This document shows, piece after piece, positions 44,504 through 54,591 of a DNA stretch of 64,000 nucleotides. A program made the translations under genes and the position numbers. The notes beneath the pieces are model-generated. The model did no database searches, had not been told where the DNA came from, and saw only the letters and a program-made list of their open reading frames with translations. Positions within the stretch are counted from its first letter, which is position 1. Each line of letters opens with the position of its first letter. Source of the stretch: Agrocybe praecox (Eukaryota > Basidiomycota > Agaricomycetes > Agaricales > Agrocybaceae); NCBI GenBank assembly GCA_964017145.1, contig OZ024844.1, positions 558,001 to 622,000 on the forward strand. The letters are read 5' to 3'.

Positions 44504-44945
44504 TTGTGGCCTTCGGTCAACGTGAAAGACGTGGAAGACTTCCAGATAATTTATTACCTTGAAGTGTTTGAAGCTTATGGGTGCACCATTCTTGGACCCT
44601 GTTTGACCTGGTTAGTAGTGAATCAAAACGTTGTGACATTGTTCAATTCACAAGAACAGATTCACATATATAAATTCATTCCATCCAAACAGAAGTGAAA
44701 ATTCCAGGACAGCTCCGCCTACATATCCGACGGAGACCACTCTAGCCAAGGAAGAGCTTTGCTATGAGTATCTAATATCTAAGGCGCATGATGTACTACC
44801 GAAAGCCTTTGAGCTACGAGAAGTCGAAATGGATTCTCATGGACCCTGGCGAAGAATTTCCTAGTTACAACCCTGAAGAAACTCCCACCGATACACCCTT
44901 TCGGAGGACCTCTCATCCATTAGAAGGGTTGGAGTTTCCGCTATA
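44504..44945 (+). pseudogene. Small hypothetical gene, copy 1, frameshifted
   Basis: Counterpart of the fragment at 50077-50490. The sequence after TATGAGTATCTA carries about 7 extra bases (near 44779) compared with copy 2, throwing the conserved C-terminal frame (YRKPLSYEKSKW in copy 2) out of register. The upstream part (GTGGAAGACTTCC...) stays open further than in copy 2, which instead has an 8-base difference there. Neither copy yields one continuous product. Family unknown. Confidence 0.5.
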
Positions 44946-45015
44946 ACTTCTTGAGTTACAGACGTCCATTCTTCAACTTTTATCCCAAGAAAGAAAGGAT
45001 TGCTCAGCTGCAATT

Positions 45016-46316
45016 ATGCTGAGCTGGCTTCTACTTGCACAAGGTCGGTTTTAGTGCCTTAAAACAATTCGTTCATTAACATGTTATATAGTGATTCTAA
45101 CACTTCTACACTGCACAGCGGTAGCATCTGCTTGCTTTCGTCTTCACAGAAGGAAAAAAATTGATCAACTTGGTTGGGACGATTATGCTGCTGGATTCGC
45201 TCTCGGTCTGAACATAATATACTTTCCAACGCTCTGGTTTCCAAATGATGACCCATACAGTATGTTTCATCCCATAGTAAATGCCCCACACTGACACAGG
45301 TTTCTCGACAAAGTTACTATTCCCGCAACTCACAGGAGGGTCGTCGTAATCGCCATAATCGATTCATGGCTATTTAATATAGCCTGGGGACTATTATTAT
45401 GGTAGGTCCTTTTTTTAAAATAAAAAAGAGTTTAGTCTAGACATTAAAGCTTCTATACTTTTCCTCCAGGGCAACGCGAATAAGCATCGGATTATCTATC
45501 ACGCGAGTGTTTCCTAAGAAAACACGGTACTACCACGGAAGTTTGGTCCTTGTCTTTGCTCTTGTCACTACCGCTATCACACTCGAAGCTTTACGCGTTA
45601 TGAAATGCACTGTGACTTATGCTGCCTGGTCGATTACTCCTCCTTATCAGTGCCTCGCTAGAATTCCGTCATATATTACTTTTGCTTGTCGTGAGTGCCA
45701 AAAGACTACTATAATCCATGCAGTAACGAAACTAGCTATGGGCATTTCGTAGTGGACGTTATTTCGGATTTACTGCTTGTAATCGCTCCGTTATGGGCAC
45801 TATGGGATAAAACCAACCTCACAGATACAGCCCGGCGCGTCATAAACATTGGTTTCGCCGCCAATGGACTTGCCGCCATTGCAAGTCTGATTACTGCGGT
45901 TATAGTTATTGGGCGATATACGAAGGACATGTCAGTGGCGATACGCATAGCATCTCACGTCATGGTCAGTGTTTTTTTTTCACCGTTCGCCAGAATCATT
46001 ACTCCCGAGTAACTTCGATTGTCTTACTTAGAGTGTGGTTTCCATTATGGCCTGCAACAGTCTCGTCGTTGTGACATCGTTCTATCGTCATTTTCGATCC
46101 GGGATAGATGGCCCACCAAGATTACCACATCTCCCACGCAATCCCAGGTCGACAAGTAGCACTGATTTTATCGATACAACCTCCATAGGGTACACGACTG
46201 ACCGATCCGGGCAGCCAACATCGGACGATTCTCTTCGTCTTACATTGACGGTGGTCAGAACGGATCCTTCGTTTGTCTTTCTCAATCAAACCCGCGCGTC
46301 CGATAATGTTGTATGA
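45016..46316 (+). CDS. Fungal rhodopsin-like 7-TM protein 1
   Basis: Six exons: 45016-45043, 45092-45259, 45314-45401, 45470-45690, 45753-45964, 46032-46316; 333 residues, all junctions in phase. Hydrophobic segments correspond to seven membrane helices. The motif GWDDYAAGFAL after the first helix is typical of fungal Pth11-related rhodopsin-domain proteins, which act as membrane sensors in some fungi. Also present are RISIGLSITRVFP, DVISDLLLVIAPLWALW and a Ser/Thr-rich cytoplasmic tail. Conserved exon lengths (28/168/88/221/212) match genes at 50560 and 52829. The third exon's acceptor (AAAG before TTACT) was chosen because it alone keeps the frame. Ligand unknown. Confidence 0.8.
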
Positions 46317-47108
46317 TGTCAAAACTCCAGACCATCGACAAAACTCATTTTGTAATTTAAGTAAGTACCTGATATTGCATTGCGTAATATAATAAATTTC
46401 ATTAAAATTTCCACGAAAGATGATGTGTCGATGTTAATGGTGTCGTCCCATCCCGCGATTATTTAGGGGAGATCTAACCGCTCCCATCAACGGCCCTCTT
46501 TTTACGTAGTACTAAATTATAGCCACTTTTGAGCCACCTCATACAACAACACTCAGGAGCTTGCTTCCACCTCGTCGATTGAATAAGAACATGTCGACTC
46601 AATTGTGGTTTGGCCCTGACGACGCATACTCTTGGGACTCCTTAATCAACGTCCAGTGATTTCAATACTGGTGTGCAGGGAGAAGAAAGAGCGCGTATAG
46701 AGTATTCTAACTTCATTTAGGTGGGTAGTATCTTCTCTCGTGCCTATGAGCTTTATCTAAGTATTTGGACCTAGGTCAACTTCCTCATAATATTCTGATG
46801 CATCAGGGGGAAACACCTTTGAATTAACAAGGCACGAACGGGGTTGTTCACACTTACTACTCCTGTACCTACCACTCCGGTTCACCATAAACGCTGAAAC
46901 AGAGTCAACTGAACTGGATGTCTTTCGGGTTCTCACAGAGACATCCGCAAAGGGGCGTACTCACCGATAGGAATTGTGGCACCCTCAATACACAATACGC
47001 GGAATCCCAAGTAGACGTACATCCAAAGCTTTGCCAACCATTCATTTTTTTTCAGGACTAGAACGTAAGGTCGATTTTAAAGGTGTTGCTTATCTGACCC
47101 TAACACTA
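46317..47108. other. Duplicated non-coding stretch
   Basis: Matches 51904-52708. No convincing gene: the best frame in the other copy (52351-52641) is interrupted here. Contains the end of duplication copy A. Confidence 0.5.
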
Positions 47109-47367
47109 GGATACTAGACTTGGAGCTGTGGCTCGGATCTGATCACGATCATGCACAGGACGAGGATACCTCTGAGAGACGCGTTGCATGGTTGGAAATG
47201 GCCATCGAACAAGCACGTCGCTGGAAGCGTACCACTCTGATATTAAATGCGACATCGAGACAGTCAAGCTGGAAGATCTCGCGATAGGCTTTTGGCCACC
47301 ATCAGAGGATTCTCGGAACTACTTTTGTGAAGAGATGGATCTTTTCGATATAGCTAACGCATATTAA
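47109..47367 (+). pseudogene. F-box gene fragment with internal deletion
   Basis: Two pieces of the F-box gene at 22239-23831 joined: 47109-47248 matches ~22654-22793, and 47249-47367 matches ~23711-23831, including the stop codon. About 915 bp between them are missing. Both deletion edges carry AAAT (ATTAAAT in one, AAAAATGCGAC in the other), indicating microhomology. The F-box itself is missing because the duplication starts within the gene. Non-functional. Confidence 0.85.
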
Positions 47368-48061
47368 ATCTAGAGTATGTAACTTAGGCTTGCACCGTAC
47401 GTACGGTACTCTATCGACTCATATACATAGATCTACCCGTGCAAATTTAAAGTCATCTACCGTCCATCACGCAACTGGAGTCATGAGTCTAAACATAATG
47501 TTAACTTCCAGATCTTGGGCGCTAATCACAACCCGACATTGCACCAGCTGACTGGACTTCGTCCATTCATTCATTGAAAACACACACACTCTCTTCTACT
47601 CTTGGGGTGATGGAACAAAATGGTGTTCTCTTTAGAATGTGGATACAGCGTACATCCTGTTCATCTTGCTCAGCAATTAGTAGCGAGTTGACTAGTTGCC
47701 ACCGGGAGCTTTCTATTTCTAAACGACCCTCGCCGCAGCAATACAAAAACTGACGTCGAGCGCCTATTACAAGTACCCACATACTGCGCTTTACCTGTAA
47801 AGCACTCAAATCATATATCGGCATTGGATTGTATGCTGATATTGCTCATTAATCCATGATCATGAGACGAAAGGTGCACTAAAATCGAACAGCTTTGCTG
47901 CGGGAGACTTCTTAAACCTTGTAGCAATCAAGCTTTGGTCGTTCAATCTTCTGCCGGGCTAAGAGATAGGTGGGTAATGTGCCAGTTTTCGTGGTTCCTT
48001 CAGGCGCTTGGACTGGGTATATAGAGAAAGGCATCCTTGTGGTGTTGCGAATAAATTTCCT
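47368..48061. repeat. Duplicated intergenic spacer, second copy
   Basis: Near-identical to 23832-24528, with a few substitutions and short indels. Holds TATATA at 48018-48023, the probable promoter of the intact P450-like gene. Confidence 0.8.
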
Positions 48062-49270
48062 ATGGATTCCCCTCAACCGATATTCGCAGCCATGCTGCCA
48101 GTTTTACTCTTCTCGATTTTAATCATTACCTTTACATACCAACAAATTTTCAGAAAGAAACTATACCATAAATTCCCTCATTCCTTCCGCCACCTCGAAC
48201 AAGAAATCAAGGATATTCTATATCCTCCTGGGGCCGACATCGAGACCCTCCTTCAAGAGCGCGCTTATTCGAATCAGAGGCTCATACGCGCACTACAAAT
48301 ATCCAACACATTCGTCAGTCCAAATATCGAAGTTCACGACCAATTCGTGAAACAAGCGAGACAATTTCTGAATGGTGCCAAACGACGAGGTTGGGAAAAT
48401 CTCCAAACCACAGCTCTGGATGCAGTTCAATGGCAGCTCGAGAAAAAGGCGGATGATGCCAACGTCCCGTTCGATTGCTTCGTTCAGAATATTACACTCG
48501 TTGTAGTACTTCTGGGTATTTTACAGGTCGAACAGCCGGTCGAAGCACTCTCATACGACGATATCAGTCTAGTCGCCAGTCACATCACGGCACTTTGGGC
48601 ATTATCCAAAAAATCTGACCCGATTCCACCTATCCTCCTTCAACAACTCCGAGCTGCGATACGAAGAATAGTAGTTGACGAAGATCGCTTCCCCGACCCA
48701 CTGAACTTCGTTATTCCTGCGTGGGAGACACTCTGGAGAGTGGTGGCAACGACAGTCGCGTATTCCTGTAGCGATCAACGCCTTTTGGATGCTTTTGACA
48801 ATTTCAGCGCATGTCCATCCGAGGAACGGTTCAGACAAGGCGAAGGCGAAGGAGGCGTTTCCGTGCAGTGCATCGTTTACGAAGCCATGCGACTCCATCC
48901 TCCTTCCAAACATATTGGCAGATTGAGGCAAAGAACATGGTGCCCTAGCTTTATTCGAAAATGGGCGACAGTTAGAAAATCCGCAGATATCGAAGGCTTG
49001 CTGAGGTGCGATATTTGGGGGCTAAACACAGACAAGTTCGACCCATCGCGTTTTCAACTTCAAGGGGATGAGCGGGAGAATGCTCTGCGATTCGTTTTTG
49101 GGTATGGGCCTTTAAAGTGCATTGCTTCGTCATGGGCACCGATGGCAGCAGCCGTTGTGTCCGGTGCCATACTCAAGCAGCTCGGTGAAAAGATTACAAT
49201 CAAGTCTGGCCCAGAGATTGGAGGGCGCCAAGGTTGGTCTGGGTGGTCGGTGACGAGAATAAATCTTTAG
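48062..49270 (+). CDS. Short cytochrome P450-like protein
   Basis: Intronless, 402 residues; the ATG at 48062 follows a TATATA box by ~40 bp and is preferred over an upstream in-frame codon. An N-terminal membrane anchor (residues ~9-27, MLPVLLFSILIITFTY) suits an ER-bound P450. The K-helix ExxR motif is present (YEAMRLHPP, ~272), then a meander-like FDPSRF, then the haem loop FGYGPLKCIA with Cys at ~353. It is ~100 residues shorter than usual P450s, and I see no AGxDT oxygen-binding motif in the I-helix region (PAWETLWRVVATT). It may be a divergent or non-monooxygenase P450. Substrate unknown. Intact duplicate of the broken gene at 24529. Confidence 0.75.
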   Translation: MDSPQPIFAAMLPVLLFSILIITFTYQQIFRKKLYHKFPHSFRHLEQEIKDILYPPGADIETLLQERAYSNQRLIRALQISNTFVSPNIEVHDQFVKQARQFLNGAKRRGWENLQTTALDAVQWQLEKKADDANVPFDCFVQNITLVVVLLGILQVEQPVEALSYDDISLVASHITALWALSKKSDPIPPILLQQLRAAIRRIVVDEDRFPDPLNFVIPAWETLWRVVATTVAYSCSDQRLLDAFDNFSACPSEERFRQGEGEGGVSVQCIVYEAMRLHPPSKHIGRLRQRTWCPSFIRKWATVRKSADIEGLLRCDIWGLNTDKFDPSRFQLQGDERENALRFVFGYGPLKCIASSWAPMAAAVVSGAILKQLGEKITIKSGPEIGGRQGWSGWSVTRINL

Positions 49271-50027
49271 GATCATGGCTTGGAGTGGATGCCATGTCTT
49301 GGCCATGGATGGATGGTTCAATGGGCGCCAGTGAGCGAGACGCGAGATTTGACGTGTTATGCACGTGCACGCAGTGTTGGCAGCGTGGATATCCACACCC
49401 CACGAATGTGGGCATGGTTTTTCCCAGGCTTTTTCACCACGTCGGAAACGACCGAGGCGCAGAATTTACGTTATCATCAAACACATCAATGGCGCGTCAG
49501 AACGAACAGGTCAGAACGTCTTCAAAAGTTTAAACGCACATTGGTGATGTTTTTGAGTATCAATGAACATTCTTTCTCCTCAATATCAAGTTATATTTAT
49601 GTCTTGAATACGGATAGATTTCTACGATGGTGACGATATTTTTCACCCTTCCGATCTTTCATAGTTAGCCTCGGTATTTTATTTGCATGCCTCTAGGTTT
49701 TGTCAAGTATCTACGGGTTTTTAGCAGTGCGGCAGAGCGATTTTGCCATGTACATCACAGTCTATATGTACTATATTAGGAGATCGCCACGCCCATGTAT
49801 GGGCATGGATATCCACGTTCGAGGCGATGTGGGAATCCACGTGGTTATCCAATGGCCAGTGGCGATGCCAATATACTGCGCGCAGTGTACGTATTCCGGT
49901 CACTGACGCAGGTTTGTATGGCAATGAGTATTTTTAATTTTAACTGTTTCAACCTGATCTCCCAATCTATGCATTATACATATATATTCTGGAATCTGAA
50001 TGCCAAGACGATTGGATTCATGACTAC
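49271..50027. other. Spacer, no gene seen
   Basis: About 760 bp. It contains several GTGGATATCCAC- and GGGCATGG-type motifs in both orientations (near 49380-49420 and 49795-49850), giving weak inverted similarity between the two halves. Open frames are short and mutually overlapping. Confidence 0.4.
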
Positions 50028-50076
50028 ATACTTACTGACGTCTGTCTGACGACCAGGCTCGTGGTTTTCGGTCAAC

Positions 50077-50490
50077 ATGGAGGACTTTCAAATAACTTAT
50101 TACCTTGAAGTGTTTGAACTTTGAAGCTTATGGGCGCACGATTCTTGGACCCTATTTGACTTGGTTAGTAATGAATCAAAACGTTGTGTCATTCAACTCA
50201 GAAGAATAGATTTACGGTATACAAATTCAATCCATCTAAATAGAAGTAAAAATTCCAGGACAGCTCCGCCTACATACCCGACAGAGACCACTCCAGCCAA
50301 GGAAGAGCTTTGCTATGAGTATCTAAGGCGCATGATGGACTACCGAAAGCCTTTGAGCTACGAGAAGTCGAAATGGATTGTCATGGACCCTGGCGGAGAA
50401 TTTCCCACTGACAACCCTGAAGAAACTCCCACCAATACACTCTTTGGGAGGACCTCTCATCCATTAGAAGGGTTGGAGTTTCCGTTATAA
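50077..50490 (+). CDS. Small hypothetical gene, copy 2 (possibly incomplete)
   Basis: An open C-terminal segment runs to 50490 and carries a protein-like sequence (TTPAKEELCYEYLRRMMDYR, YEKSKWIVMDPGGEFP, HPLEGLEFPL). An upstream piece begins ATGGAGGACTTTC at 50086 but stops after 14 codons unless spliced. I could not find a GT-AG intron that joins the two in phase. No known domain. It lies directly upstream of 7-TM gene 2, as copy 1 lies upstream of gene 1. It may be the 3' part of a gene truncated when the block was duplicated. Confidence 0.4.
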
Positions 50491-50559
50491 CTTCTTGAGT
50501 TACAGACGTCCATTCTTCAACTTTTACTCCAAGAAAAAAAGGATTGCTCAGTTGCCATT

Positions 50560-51903
50560 ATGCCTAACTGGCTTCTACTTGCACAAGGTCGGTTTTAGTG
50601 CCTTAAAAAAAATCGCTCATTAACATGTTTTATAGTGGTTCTAACACTTCTACACTGCATAGCAGTGGCATCTACTTGCTTTCGCCTTCGCAGACGGACA
50701 AAAATTGACCAACTTGGTTGGGACGATTATGCTGCTGGATTCGCTCTCGGTCTGAACATAATGTACTTTCCAACGCTCTGGTTTCCAAATGATGACCCAT
50801 ACAGTATGTTTCATCCCATAGTAAATGTCCCACACTGACACAGGTTTCTCGCTAAAGCCATTATCCCGGCAACTAACAGGAGGGCTGTCGTAATCGCCAT
50901 AATCGATTCATGGCTATTTAATATAGCCTGGGGGCTGGTATTATGGTAGGTCCTTTTTTTAAAATAAAAAAGAGTTTAGTCTAGACATTAAGGCTTCTAT
51001 ACTTTTCCTCAGGGTAACGCGAATAAGCATCGGATTATCTATCACGCGAGTGTTTCCTAAGAAAACACGGTACTACCACGGAAGTTTGGTCCTTGTCTTT
51101 GCTCTTGTCGCTACCGCTATCGCACTCGAAGCGTTGCGCGTTATAAAATGCACTGTGACTTATGCTGCCTGGTCGATTACTCCTCCTTATCTGTGCAACA
51201 CTGGAATTCCGTCATACATTACTTTTGCTTGTCGTGAGTGCCAAAAAAACTACTATAATCTATGCAGTAATGAAACTAGCCATGGACATTTCGTAGTGGA
51301 CGTTATTTCGGATTTACTGCTTGTAATCGCTCCGTTATGGGCACTATGGGATAAAACCAACCTCACAGATACAGCCCGGCGCGTCATAAATATTGGTTTC
51401 GCCGCCAATGGACTCGCCGCCATTGCAAGTCTGATTACTGGGGTTATAGTTGTTGGGGAATACACGAAGAACACGTTAGTGGCGATACGCATAACATCCC
51501 ACGTCATGGTCAGTGTTTTTTTTTCACCGTTTGCCAGAATCATTACTCCCCGAGTAACTCCGATTGCCTTACTTAGAGTGTGATTTCCCTTATGGCCTGC
51601 AACAGTCTCGTCGTCGTGACATCGTTTTATCGTCATTTTCGATCCAGGATAGATGGCCCACCAAGATTACCGCATCTCTCACGCCTTTTACGAGAGTTGA
51701 CAGATAATACTGCGCAGGATTCCAGCTCGACCAGGTCGACAAGTACCAGTGATTTTACCAATTCAATCTCCGTAGGGTACACGACTGACCGATCCGGGCA
51801 GTCAACATCGGACAATTCTCTTCGCCTTACCTTGACGGTGGTCAGAACGGATCCTTCGTTTGTCTTTCTCAATCAAACTCTCGCGTCCGATAATGTTGTA
51901 TGA
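50560..51903 (+). CDS. Fungal rhodopsin-like 7-TM protein 2
   Basis: Exons 50560-50587, 50636-50803, 50858-50945, 51013-51233, 51297-51508, 51577-51903; 347 residues in phase. Very similar to gene 1: same GWDDYAAGFALGLN motif, same helices, exon lengths 28/168/88/221/212, and a last exon 42 bases longer, adding residues to the Ser/Thr-rich cytoplasmic tail (NTAQDSSSTRST). Most differences from gene 1 are silent or conservative by eye, suggesting both are or were under constraint. It is the product of a tandem duplication that also copied the F-box/P450 block. Confidence 0.8.
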
Positions 51904-52828
51904 TGTCAAAACTCCAGAACATCGAGAACTTATTTTGTAATTTAAGTAGTACCATAATGTAATAAAATATGTATTGTCATCTTTTTTTAATTAAAATTTC
52001 CACAAAGGATGATGTGTCGATTTTAATAGGGCCGTTCCGTCCCGCAATGATTTAGTACTAGGAGAGATCGCTCATCAACAGCCCTCTTTTTACGTAGTAC
52101 TAAATTATAGCCACCTCATACAGTAAGTTCAACACTCAGGAGCTTGCTTCCACCTCGTGGATTGAATAAGAACATGTCGACTGAATTGTGGTTTGGCCCT
52201 GACGACACGTACTCTTGGGACTCCTTGATCAACGTCCAGTGATTTCAATGTGACTGGTTTGCAGGGAGAAGAAAGAACGTGTACAGAGTACCCCAAGTTC
52301 ATTTAGGTGGGTAGTATCTTCTCTCGTGCCTATGAGCTTTATCAAAGTATTTGGACCTAGGTCAACTTCCTCATAATATTCTGATGCATCAAGGAAAAAA
52401 CACCTTTGAATTGACAAGGCACGAAAGGGGCTGTTCCGAATACTTACCACCCCGGTACCTACCACCCCGGTTCATTATGAACGCTGAAACAGAGTCGATT
52501 AAACTGGATGTCTTTCGGGTTCTCACAAAGACATCCGAAAAGGGGCGTACTCATCGATGGGAATTGTGGCACCCTCAATACACAATACGCGGAATCCCAA
52601 GTAGACGCACATCCAAAGTATTGCCAACCACTCATTTTTAAATTATCTTTTTCAGGACTAGAACGTGAGGCCAATTTTAAGGGTGTTACTTATCTGACCC
52701 TAACACTTATCAATGCGCCTTCCTCGGGAGAGTGTTTGAAATTACTGTTGAAAAGGGGGCTGTCAGGGACTCTTTCAAAACCATGATATAAAACCACCCA
52801 TAGCCACCGAATATTTCGAAACTCTGCC
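51904..52828. other. Spacer between 7-TM genes 2 and 3
   Basis: The first 800 bp are part of the duplication. A frame at 52351-52641 is open but has no recognisable content and is not kept open in the other copy. The last ~120 bp are unique and hold the leader of 7-TM gene 3. Confidence 0.4.
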
Positions 52829-54212
52829 ATGCAAGGCACCCTCTTAACTGTACAAGGTGGGTGAATTTCAGTCCATATCCAAAGTCAAGATCTAACACCT
52901 TTGGTGTAAATATGTATAGTGGTTTTAACACTCTTCCATTGCCTTGGGATGACGTCCGCCTTCTTTCGCCTTTACAGAAGAAAAAAAACTAGACGGGTTG
53001 ACTGGGATGATTATGCCGCCGCATTCGCTCTGGCTTTGAACTTGATGTACTTTCCTTCACTTTGGTTCCCAGACGACGACGTATTTGGTAGGTTTTTCCC
53101 TCATTAATACCCTCCAAGTTGATTCATACTTATATCCCTTTGAAAGATCCTAACCCTGCGAAATACCACAACGAAGCCACGATCAAGATAATTGATTCAT
53201 GGCTTTCAAATATAGTATGGCCATTGCTATTATGGTTCGTTATATTCACAGACGCTCTTTGAATAACGATAGTATCTAGACAATTTTCCCCCTAAAGGAC
53301 AACGCGCATTAGCCTTGGACTATCTGTTACCCGCGTACTTCCCGGAAAAACACGGTTTTTCTACGCGAGTTGGGCTCTCGTTCTTGTCCTAGTGGCCGGT
53401 GCCATTGTGGTCATAGTTATATCTGCAGTACAATGCGGAATTGCCTACCAGTCCTGGTCGACCGTGGCTCCTTACCAATGCTACGCCGGATACTCCTATT
53501 ACATTGCATTTACTTCCTGTGAGTGATGCTCTAGTATCACCCCGTGCAGTCGGTGCTTACGCTCGTATTATCTCTCGAAGTGGATGTAATTTCAGATCTA
53601 CTTCTCGTGGCCGTGCCCCTATGGATATTCTGGAAAGACGGAAAGCTCACCTCGACGAATCGTCTCGTCATAAAATTTGGTTTCGCCGCCAATGGAGTGA
53701 CTGCTGCTGCGAGTCTCATTGCAGGAGTTATACTCATTGCGCATTATTCGGACATGGCGATGCGTGCATCAACGCATGTACTGGTCAGTAAACAATTTAT
53801 GTGGCGTGCTTCAAGCTTGCGCAATTCTCATTTCAGACTATAGTGTGTCGTCTCTCTCCTGGCTTGTAATAGCCTCGTTGTCGTGACTTCGATTTATCGA
53901 CGTTTCCGAAGCAAGCAAATAGTAAAACCTCCAATGCTCCCTATCGCTCTTCCGTCGCGACAACCTACTGAAAATGTGAGCTCTCTCAGACCAGCTACCA
54001 CCACCACCAATGCAGGCACAGAAGCAACGTCGGCTGGTCCATCATCCAGTGCCTACACTGACGACTACTCTGGGCCTTCAACATCAGGGGCTGAAGAATC
54101 CCTTCATCTTACCATGACGGTGGTCTATACAGACCCAGCATTCACCTTTCCCAGTGAAGAACATTCGCAGGCTGCGCAAAGTCACTTATCCCGCAAATTG
54201 AACGCGGTTTAA
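52829..54212 (+). CDS. Fungal rhodopsin-like 7-TM protein 3
   Basis: Exons 52829-52856, 52920-53087, 53147-53234, 53298-53518, 53581-53783, 53844-54212; 358 residues in phase. More divergent than genes 1 and 2, but with the same intron positions and exon sizes (28/168/88/221/203). The motif is DWDDYAAAFALALN; helices include IDSWLSNIVWPLLLW and LDVISDLLLVAVPLW. The cytoplasmic tail is longest here, rich in Ser, Thr and Pro. All three genes end in a related motif (L.LT[ML]TVV.TDP[AS]F.F) near the C terminus, which may be a functional tail element. It is the older paralogue that predates the 44-52 kb duplication. Confidence 0.8.
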
Positions 54213-54485
54213 TATTAAATAACCACACAGTAGCTCTATATAGATGATTACAATAATTACAAGTACTTACAAGAAACCTAAATTGCCTAATGATGTACAT
54301 TTTATACCCCAGTCTATGACGAATGAACAGAAAAAATCATCGGCTCCATATGAATTCCCGGTGAGCGTGGGCAGCCTAGTGTTACAATGCAAGAGCAAGA
54401 TTATATCGTCCGTTAATTTAGAGACGGATGTTATGCCGATCCTGATAACGAGTAAAATGTTTTGTTTGAGTTATTCAAAAAGTTA
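54213..54485. other. Short spacer
   Basis: AT-rich 3' region of 7-TM gene 3 and flank of the tRNA gene. The frame 54244-54528 runs through the tRNA and is fortuitous. Confidence 0.5.
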
Positions 54486-54591
54486 TGCCCCCTGCAAGGC
54501 TCGAACTTGCGACCTCAGGATTGCGTGATAATGAAGATCACTCATATACTAGATATGAGACCTGCGCTCTAGCCAACTGAGCCAAGGAGGC
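54486..54591 (-). tRNA. tRNA-Met: tRNA-Met (CAU), elongator type, with intron
   Basis: Minus strand. Acceptor stem GCCTCCT pairs with AGGGGGC (one G-T pair). D arm GGCTCAGTTGGCTAGAGC; anticodon loop CTCATA with CAT at 54555-54557; variable AGGTC; T arm GCAAGTTCGAGCCTTGC. A 32-base intron (54522-54553) follows the base 3' of the anticodon, the standard position, and its start (ATATGAG) can pair with the anticodon region. A U-U mismatch closes the anticodon stem, as in yeast elongator tRNA-Met. Confidence 0.85.

Larger units (their letters stand above)
44467..47107 (+). repeat. Segmental duplication, copy A
   Basis: 2.64 kb, matching 50028-52707 throughout at roughly 90% or better by eye, including exons, introns and intergenic DNA. 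Contains a small hypothetical gene (frameshifted here) and 7-TM gene 1. Its right end abuts the F-box fragment at 47109. Confidence 0.85.
50028..52707 (+). repeat. Segmental duplication, copy A'
   Basis: 2.68-kb counterpart of 44467-47107. Similarity stops sharply after CTAACACT at 52707, where the next DNA leads into 7-TM gene 3. Confidence 0.85.

Noticed and set aside
49326..49930. Inverted similarity between 49330-49420 and 49795-49930 as a transposon
   Set aside because: Matches are short and interrupted (GTGGATATCCA, GGGCATGG); no defined ends or target duplication.
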